From: JBBIQS01 sp037442205
GTDB lineage: Bacteria; Myxococcota; Myxococcia; Myxococcales; UBA5297
Assembly (NCBI GenBank): GCA_037442205.1
Contig: JBBIQS010000166.1
Location: 1 to 5,837, forward strand
DNA: 5,837 nt
Direction of reading: 5' to 3'
Positions 1 through 5,837 of this stretch are shown piece after piece. Position 1 is the first letter of the stretch. Each line of letters begins with the position of its first letter. The notes under the pieces were generated by a model, which saw nothing but the letters and a program-made list of their open reading frames with translations, searched no databases and was not told the DNA's origin. Both the position numbers and the translations under genes were made by a program.

Positions 1-46
1 GCCGGGATTTGGACGGGCCGCTCCCCGGCGTGGATGATGGCGGGCG

Positions 47-1360
<1,314 letters not shown>

Positions 1361-1384
1361 GCTTCTGAGCCCCAAGGCGGTCTG

Positions 1385-2830
<1,446 letters not shown>

Positions 2831-2836
2831 CGGTGG

Positions 2837-2878
2837 TATAACTTCCTATCAATTACCTCTCACAGACGCATAACTAGG
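2837..2878. other. AT-rich patch after the activator gene
   Basis: The first part of the 190-base intergenic region is unusually rich in A and T for this window. ATAACT occurs at 2838-2843 and again at 2870-2875, 32 bases apart (about three helical turns). TCGCTT then repeats at 2881-2886 and 2893-2898. I see no stem-loop terminator. An UP-element-like or regulator-binding role upstream of the promoter at 2901 is possible but unproven. Confidence 0.3.
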
Positions 2879-2900
2879 GTTCGCTTCGCTGGTCGCTTCC

Positions 2901-2930
2901 TTGACCGGCGAGCGAGCCGGGGGCTATGGT
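2901..2930 (+). promoter_or_regulatory. Sigma-70-type promoter for the HTH gene
   Basis: TTGACC (2901-2906) matches the -35 consensus at five of six positions, and TATGGT (2925-2930) matches the -10 at four of six, with an 18-base spacer. The predicted start is near 2937, giving a leader of roughly 84 bases before the ATG at 3021. CCGGC (2905-2909) and GCCGG (2916-2920) form an inverted repeat overlapping the -35 and the spacer, a position suited to a repressor operator. Found by eye, without a scored model. Confidence 0.5.
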
Positions 2931-2980
2931 CGGGGCGATCGGCGCGCGGGGGAACTCGGCGCCGGCCCCTCGCAGGGACC

Positions 2981-2997
2981 GCGGCCGGGTCGGCCGC
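2981..2997 (+). repeat. GC-rich dyad in the HTH gene leader
   Basis: GCGGCCG (2981-2987) and CGGCCGC (2991-2997) are perfect 7-bp inverted arms around GGT, ending 23 bases before the start codon at 3021. As DNA it could be an operator, for example for autoregulation by the HTH protein. As RNA it could form a stable leader hairpin. No T run follows, so it is not an intrinsic terminator. Confidence 0.45.
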
Positions 2998-3020
2998 ACC
3001 CTCTCCCCTGAGACGACGAC

Positions 3021-3260
3021 ATGTCCGAGCGAACCAAGCCAGGCAACAACGTGCAAAAGCTGAGAGAAGACCAGCTGTTGTCCAAGGCCGAGCTGGCGCG
3101 GCGGGCGGGGGTGTCGCCGCTGACCGTGGACCGCATCGAGCGCGGCGAGGCCTGCCGGCTCGACACCAAGCGCAAGATCATCCTGGCGCTGGGGATGAAG
3201 GTCTCGGACAAGGAGCTGGTCTTCGGGCGCGCCAGAGGGGGGCGGGGCGGAAACGGCTGA
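3021..3260 (+). CDS. Small Xre/Cro-type helix-turn-helix DNA-binding protein
   Basis: A 79-aa protein that is essentially one HTH_3/Xre domain (about residues 9-66). The pattern KAELARRAGVSPLTVDRIERGE at 22-43 reads as helix 2, turn and recognition helix 3, followed by the helix KRKIILALGMKV that closes the fold. No ligand or dimerisation domain is present; the tail after residue 69 is Arg/Gly-rich (RARGGRGG). The ATG at 3021 is the first in-frame start after a TGA at 3009-3011, and only a weak GAGA (3010-3013) serves as a ribosome site. It sits between the two-component pair and pilM with an apparent promoter of its own. Binding DNA as a dimer is expected from the family. Control of the pil operon or of its own gene is inferred from position only. 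I cannot name a specific orthologue. Confidence 0.88.
   Translation: MSERTKPGNNVQKLREDQLLSKAELARRAGVSPLTVDRIERGEACRLDTKRKIILALGMKVSDKELVFGRARGGRGGNG
3228..3239 (+). repeat. 12-bp direct repeat, copy 1
   Basis: CGCGCCAGAGGG within the last codons of the HTH gene is repeated exactly at 3326-3337. The copies are 98 bases apart and bracket the predicted pilM promoter. They could be paired binding sites, or chance in GC-rich DNA. Confidence 0.45.
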
Positions 3261-3265
3261 ATTTT

Positions 3266-3293
3266 TTGAGGGGGCCGGGGTGCGTGCTAGCCT
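3266..3293 (+). promoter_or_regulatory. Sigma-70-type promoter of the pilM operon
   Basis: TTGAGG (3266-3271) serves as the -35 (four of six matches). After a 16-base spacer, TAGCCT (3288-3293) serves as the -10, preceded by an extended TG (TGCTAGCCT, 3285-3293). The predicted start is near 3300, giving a leader of about 47 bases to the pilM ATG at 3347. The small dyad TCGGACCGA (3293-3301) covers the expected start point. A much weaker sigma-54-like pattern, with only GG (3278-3279) and GC (3290-3291) correctly spaced, overlaps it; I favour the sigma-70 reading. Confidence 0.55.
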
Positions 3294-3317
3294 CGGACCG
3301 ACTTCACCAGCATCGGC

Positions 3318-3332
3318 GCAAACGTCGCGCCA
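3318..3332 (-). promoter_or_regulatory. Candidate sigma-54 (-24/-12) site pointing back into the HTH gene
   Basis: Read on the minus strand, 3332 to 3318 is TGGCGCGACGTTTGC. It matches the sigma-54 consensus TGGCACG-N4-TTGC at ten of eleven fixed positions, with the invariant GG and GC at correct spacing. Transcription would begin near 3306 and run antisense through the HTH gene. The neighbouring sigma-54 activator makes this tempting, but no minus-strand gene follows and one such match in GC-rich DNA may be chance. Confidence 0.3.
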
Positions 3333-3337
3333 GAGGG
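3326..3337 (+). repeat. 12-bp direct repeat, copy 2
   Basis: Second exact copy of CGCGCCAGAGGG (first at 3228-3239). It lies in the pilM leader just upstream of the ribosome site. Its final GAGGG may contribute to ribosome binding, which could explain part of its conservation. Confidence 0.45.
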
Positions 3338-3338
3338 C

Positions 3339-3342
3339 AGGA
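3339..3342 (+). promoter_or_regulatory. Ribosome binding site setting the pilM start
   Basis: AGGA lies four bases before the ATG at 3347, with GAGGG (3333-3337) just upstream. This supports 3347 rather than the upstream in-frame TTG at 3266, which falls in the promoter's -35 element. Confidence 0.6.
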
Positions 3343-3346
3343 AAAG

Positions 3347-4420
3347 ATGGCCAAGGGAAAGCTAGCTCTGGGCCTGGACATCGGGTCGAGCTCGGTCAAG
3401 CTGGTGCTGCTCAAGGAGGTGCGCCGCCGCGGCGCCACCGTCTACCAGCTGCAGTCGTTCGGCACCAAGAGCCTGCCGCCGGAGGCCATCGTCGACGGCG
3501 CGCTGATGAACTCCACCGCCATCGTCCAGGCCATCCAGGAGCTGGTCTCGGAGATGAAGGTCAAGCACCGGGAGGCGGCGATCGGGGTCAGCGGCCACTC
3601 GGTGATCATCAAGAAGATCAGCCTGCCCAAGATGAGCCAGGAGGAGCTGGACGAGTCGATCCAGTGGGAGGCCGAGCAGTACATCCCCTTCGACGTCAAG
3701 GACGTCAACATCGACACCTTCCCGCTGCCCACCGGCAACGACCAGACCGGGCAGATGGACGTGCTGCTGGTGGCCGCCAAGAAGGACATGATCAACGACT
3801 ACACCTCGGTGGTCACCGAGGCCGGGCTGCTGCCGGCGGTGGTCGACGTCGACGCCTTCGCGGTGCAGAACTGCTACGAAACCAACTACGACATGCCCGG
3901 CGGCGAGACGATCGTGCTGATCAACGCCGGAGCCTCGGTGGTCAACATCAACATCATCGCCAACGGGGTGACCACCTTCACCCGCGACGTGACCATCGGC
4001 GGCAACCAGTTCACCGAAGAGATCCAGAAGCAGCTCAACGTCAGCTACGATGAGGCCGAGGCCCTCAAGATCGGCGGCAACCGCGCCGACGCCGACAGCG
4101 TGGTCCCGCAGGAGGTGGAGCGGGTGCTGACCAGCGTGGCCGAGCAGATGGCCGGCGAGATCCAGCGCTCGCTCGACTTCTACGCTTCCACCGCCGCCGA
4201 CAGCCACATCGCCAAGGTGCTGCTGTCGGGAGGCACCGCCAAGATCCCGGCGCTGTTCAAGACCATCGAGCAGCGGGTCGGGGTGCCGGTGGAGATCCTG
4301 AACCCCTTCAAGAACATCGAGATCGACAACCGCCGCTTCGACCCCGCCTACATCATGGACATGGCTCCGATGGCGGCGGTGGCGGTGGGCCTGGCGCTGC
4401 GGCGGCCGGGGGACAAGTAG
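3347..4420 (+). CDS. pilM: Type IV pilus assembly protein PilM (actin-like ATPase)
   Basis: Cytoplasmic protein of 357 aa with the FtsA/actin fold, which binds ATP and docks on the inner membrane by gripping the N-terminal peptide of PilN, so that the cytoplasmic motor side is joined to the PilNOP alignment complex. Seen here: the phosphate-1 loop LDIGSSSVK (10-18), a central region with SLPKMSQEELDESIQWEA (92-109) and QYIPFD (111-116) typical of PilM, a second nucleotide-binding region around VLINAGASVVNI (190-201), and the adenosine-binding motif LSGGTAKIP (293-301). Length matches the usual of about 350 aa. The start at 3347 puts the first beta strand and phosphate loop at the expected distance from the N terminus. 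It is the first gene of a probable pilMNOP(Q) operon, 52 bases before pilN. No defect is seen. Confidence 0.97.
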   Translation: MAKGKLALGLDIGSSSVKLVLLKEVRRRGATVYQLQSFGTKSLPPEAIVDGALMNSTAIVQAIQELVSEMKVKHREAAIGVSGHSVIIKKISLPKMSQEELDESIQWEAEQYIPFDVKDVNIDTFPLPTGNDQTGQMDVLLVAAKKDMINDYTSVVTEAGLLPAVVDVDAFAVQNCYETNYDMPGGETIVLINAGASVVNINIIANGVTTFTRDVTIGGNQFTEEIQKQLNVSYDEAEALKIGGNRADADSVVPQEVERVLTSVAEQMAGEIQRSLDFYASTAADSHIAKVLLSGGTAKIPALFKTIEQRVGVPVEILNPFKNIEIDNRRFDPAYIMDMAPMAAVAVGLALRRPGDK

Positions 4421-4447
4421 GCTTGGGTTTGGTCTTTTTTGGAATCG

Positions 4448-4461
4448 CCTAGGACGCTAGG
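4448..4461 (+). promoter_or_regulatory. Small hairpin overlapping the pilN ribosome site
   Basis: CCTAG (4448-4452) pairs perfectly with CTAGG (4457-4461) around the loop GACG, in the 52-base pilM-pilN gap. The 3' arm covers the start of AGGGG (4459-4463), the Shine-Dalgarno for the pilN ATG at 4473. The hairpin could partly mask the site and tune the PilN level; a 5-bp stem may be too weak to matter. A T run at 4435-4440 earlier in the gap lacks a good stem. Confidence 0.35.
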
Positions 4462-4472
4462 GGCGTGACGCG

Positions 4473-5144
4473 ATGATTCGGATAAACCTGCTGCCGGTCA
4501 AGGCGGTCAAGAAGCAGCAGCTGGGCAAGAACCAGCTCATCCTCTTTGCCTTGCTGGTGATCGGGGCCGGGGTCGGCAACTTCTTCTGGTACTCCGACCG
4601 CGACCGGGCGGCGACGCAGCTGCGGGCCAGCGTCGACGCCATCAAGAAGGACATCACCGAGCTCGACAAGATCATCGGCGAGGTCAAGAACATCGCCGCC
4701 GAGAAGGCCAAGCTTCAGGACAAGCTCAAGGTCCTCGATACCCTGAAGAAGGGGCGCACCGGCCCGGTGAAGATGCTCGACGCCATGGCCACCTGCATCC
4801 CCAAGAACGTCTGGCTGAAGTCGATGGGCGACGGGACCAGCGGCGAAATGAGCATCGAGGGCAGCGCGGTCTCCAACGACGACTTGGCCGAGTACATGAA
4901 GGCCCTGGCCAACGTGGTCTGGACCCCGGACGGCATGGGGCGGCTGGTCGAGGCGACCCGCCCCGGGGCCACCACCAGCCGAGTGGAGCTGACCCCCTCC
5001 GGCCAGATCCGGGACGTGCCGGTCGACCAGGTGGGCGTTTTCTTCAAGGACATCAACCTGAAGACCTCGACGCTGCGCACCGCCGGCCCCGAGCTCAAGG
5101 TGGTCGATTTCTCCCTCACGCTCAAGGCCAACTACGCGATCTGA
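4473..5144 (+). CDS. pilN: Type IV pilus inner-membrane assembly protein PilN
   Basis: Bitopic inner-membrane protein of 223 aa, partner of PilM in the cytoplasm and of PilO in the periplasm. The N terminus MIRINLLP carries the INLLP motif (4-8) that inserts into PilM, followed by a basic stretch (K10-K19), one TM segment (about 21-40), a coiled coil (about 45-92) and a periplasmic ferredoxin-like fold ending in the strand VVDFSLTLKANY (210-221). SAVSNDDLAEYMKAL (131-145) is a recognisable PilN core motif. About 35-40 residues (roughly 151-188) between this motif and FFKDINLK look like an insertion relative to compact gammaproteobacterial PilN; I recall a similar extra segment in myxobacterial PilN but cannot check it. 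The start is fixed by the conserved INLLP spacing and by AGGGG at 4459-4463. Confidence 0.95.
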   Translation: MIRINLLPVKAVKKQQLGKNQLILFALLVIGAGVGNFFWYSDRDRAATQLRASVDAIKKDITELDKIIGEVKNIAAEKAKLQDKLKVLDTLKKGRTGPVKMLDAMATCIPKNVWLKSMGDGTSGEMSIEGSAVSNDDLAEYMKALANVVWTPDGMGRLVEATRPGATTSRVELTPSGQIRDVPVDQVGVFFKDINLKTSTLRTAGPELKVVDFSLTLKANYAI

Positions 5145-5156
5145 CCGGAGCGCTCC

Positions 5157-5747
5157 ATGAACAAGATCCTCGACCAAATCATCAAGGTTCCGGTCACCAC
5201 CAAGATCGCGGTGGCAGTGGCGGTCATCGCCGCGCTCACCGCCGCCAACTACTTCCTGGTGATCAGCGACATCGAAGACCAGATCGTGCGGCAGATCTCG
5301 GAGAAGGCCAAGCTGGAGAAGGACCTGATCGACAAGCGGGTCATCGCCGACAACCTCAACCAGTACAAGCGCGACAAGGAAGTGCTCGAGCGTCGCCTGG
5401 CCGAGGCCCTCACCGAGCTGCCGGCCAACAAGGACATCGACGAGCTGCTGCGCCAGCTCAACGACGTGGGCAAGAAGAGCGGCCTGGAGATCATCAGCCT
5501 GACACCGCAGAATGAGGTGCCGGCGACCTTCTACGCCTCGATCCCGGTCAAGATGCAGGTCTCGGGCAGCTACCACGAGATCGCGGTCTTCTTCGAGTCC
5601 ATCTCCAAGCTTCGCCGAATCATCAACGTCAGCGGCATCAAGTTCTCGGCGCCCACCCGCAAGGCCGAGAAGGTAGTGCTGAATGCCGACTACCTGGCGA
5701 CCACGTTCCGCTTCCTGGATCAGGCGCCCAAGGGGGCGACGAAGTGA
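5157..5747 (+). CDS. pilO: Type IV pilus inner-membrane assembly protein PilO
   Basis: Bitopic inner-membrane protein of 196 aa that dimerises with PilN and binds PilP, forming the periplasmic alignment complex of the pilus machine. There is a short cytoplasmic N terminus (1-15), one TM segment (about 16-36, rich in Ala/Val), a long charged coiled coil (about 38-86), and a periplasmic ferredoxin-like domain. ANKDIDELLRQLNDVGKKSGLEI (90-112) and the strand-helix run VKMQVSGSYHEIAVFFESISKL (131-152) are typical of the PilO family. Length is normal. The gene starts 12 bases after the pilN stop, with GGAG (5147-5150) six bases before the ATG, indicating a shared transcript and possible translational coupling. 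No anomaly seen. Confidence 0.95.
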   Translation: MNKILDQIIKVPVTTKIAVAVAVIAALTAANYFLVISDIEDQIVRQISEKAKLEKDLIDKRVIADNLNQYKRDKEVLERRLAEALTELPANKDIDELLRQLNDVGKKSGLEIISLTPQNEVPATFYASIPVKMQVSGSYHEIAVFFESISKLRRIINVSGIKFSAPTRKAEKVVLNADYLATTFRFLDQAPKGATK

Positions 5748-5755
5748 GGCGCCAC

Positions 5756-5837
5756 ATGCACGAGACAAACGCCATGGTCCGCTGCGCGCTGCTGTCCGGC
5801 TGCCTGCTGGCGGCCGCCTGCGACAGCGCCCCGCCGC
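5756..5837 (+). CDS. pilP: PilP-like lipoprotein, N-terminal fragment cut by the window end
   Basis: Twenty-seven codons of a gene continuing past the window. The reading MHETNAMVR is followed by a hydrophobic stretch CALLSGCLLAAA and then Cys22-Asp-Ser, which reads as a lipoprotein signal peptide with lipobox AAAC and Cys22 as the lipidated residue. Asp at the position after the Cys is the inner-membrane retention signal known from E. coli, fitting PilP, an inner-membrane lipoprotein that connects PilNO to the secretin PilQ. GAGG (5746-5749), overlapping the pilO stop, lies six bases before the ATG at 5756; an internal ATG at 5774 (Met7) would also leave a workable signal peptide. The pilP identity comes mainly from gene order, because the diagnostic PilP domain is not in the window. 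Confidence 0.75.
   Translation, partial: MHETNAMVRCALLSGCLLAAACDSAPP

Noticed and set aside
2889..2904. Forward sigma-54 promoter before the HTH gene
   Set aside because: TGG and TTG are spaced correctly, but the -12 GC is GA and the rest of the -24 box does not match.
3258..3270. T run after the HTH gene as an intrinsic terminator
   Set aside because: No convincing GC stem directly precedes the six T residues; the stretch fits the pilM promoter -35 region better.
3266..3346. TTG start at 3266 giving a longer PilM
   Set aside because: The extra 27 residues are basic and non-conserved in style, the start falls in the predicted -35 box, and AGGA precedes the ATG at 3347.
4414..4440. Terminator between pilM and pilN
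   Set aside because: Only a 4-bp CAAG/CTTG stem is available and it is separated from the T run; pilM and pilN are expected to share a transcript.
4449..5768. Minus-strand open frame spanning pilN and pilO
   Set aside because: It covers two well-supported family genes on the other strand and shows no recognisable domain.
5786..5803. LSGC at residues 13-16 as the PilP lipobox
   Set aside because: Although a good lipobox match, it leaves too short a hydrophobic core after the arginine; AAAC at Cys22 leaves a normal length.

Overview
The window is GC-rich, with G or C in most third codon positions, and every convincing gene reads on the + strand. It carries the cytoplasmic and inner-membrane alignment part of a type IVa pilus locus: pilM, pilN, pilO and the first codons of pilP. 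Upstream lie a two-component pair (an NtrB-like histidine kinase and an NtrC-family sigma-54 activator) and a small Xre-type helix-turn-helix gene. Gene order, base composition and the style of the proteins suggest a Myxococcota or other deltaproteobacterial-type bacterium. This is inferred from protein style and synteny, not from any marker gene.

Layout. Positions 47-1360 encode a two-TM HAMP sensor kinase. After a 24-base gap, 1385-2830 encodes its likely partner, a receiver/AAA+/Fis-HTH activator. Positions 2831-3020 are a 190-base intergenic region with an AT-rich patch, a good sigma-70-type promoter and a GC-rich dyad. Positions 3021-3260 encode a 79-aa HTH protein. Positions 3261-3346 hold a second sigma-70-type promoter (TTGAGG, 16 bases, extended -10 TGCTAGCCT) leading into pilM (3347-4420). 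Then come pilN (4473-5144), pilO (5157-5747) and a truncated pilP (5756 to the window end), closely spaced and probably one operon continuing into pilQ outside the window.

How the genes work together. PilM is an actin-like cytoplasmic protein that binds the N-terminal INLLP motif of PilN. PilN and PilO are bitopic inner-membrane proteins that pair through coiled coils and periplasmic folds. Lipoprotein PilP links them to the outer-membrane secretin PilQ. The kinase/activator pair resembles PilS/PilR in function and setting, but the kinase lacks the six-TM/PAS layout of Pseudomonas PilS, so no pil symbol is assigned to it. No convincing forward sigma-54 promoter is seen here, so the activator's targets probably lie elsewhere.

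Most unusual are the pilM upstream region and the HTH gene: a 12-bp exact direct repeat flanking the pilM promoter, a near-consensus sigma-54 site pointing backwards into the HTH gene, and dyads in the HTH promoter and leader. These suggest local regulation of the alignment-complex operon. They are sequence patterns only. I see no clearly new system, mobile element, CRISPR array or RNA gene.
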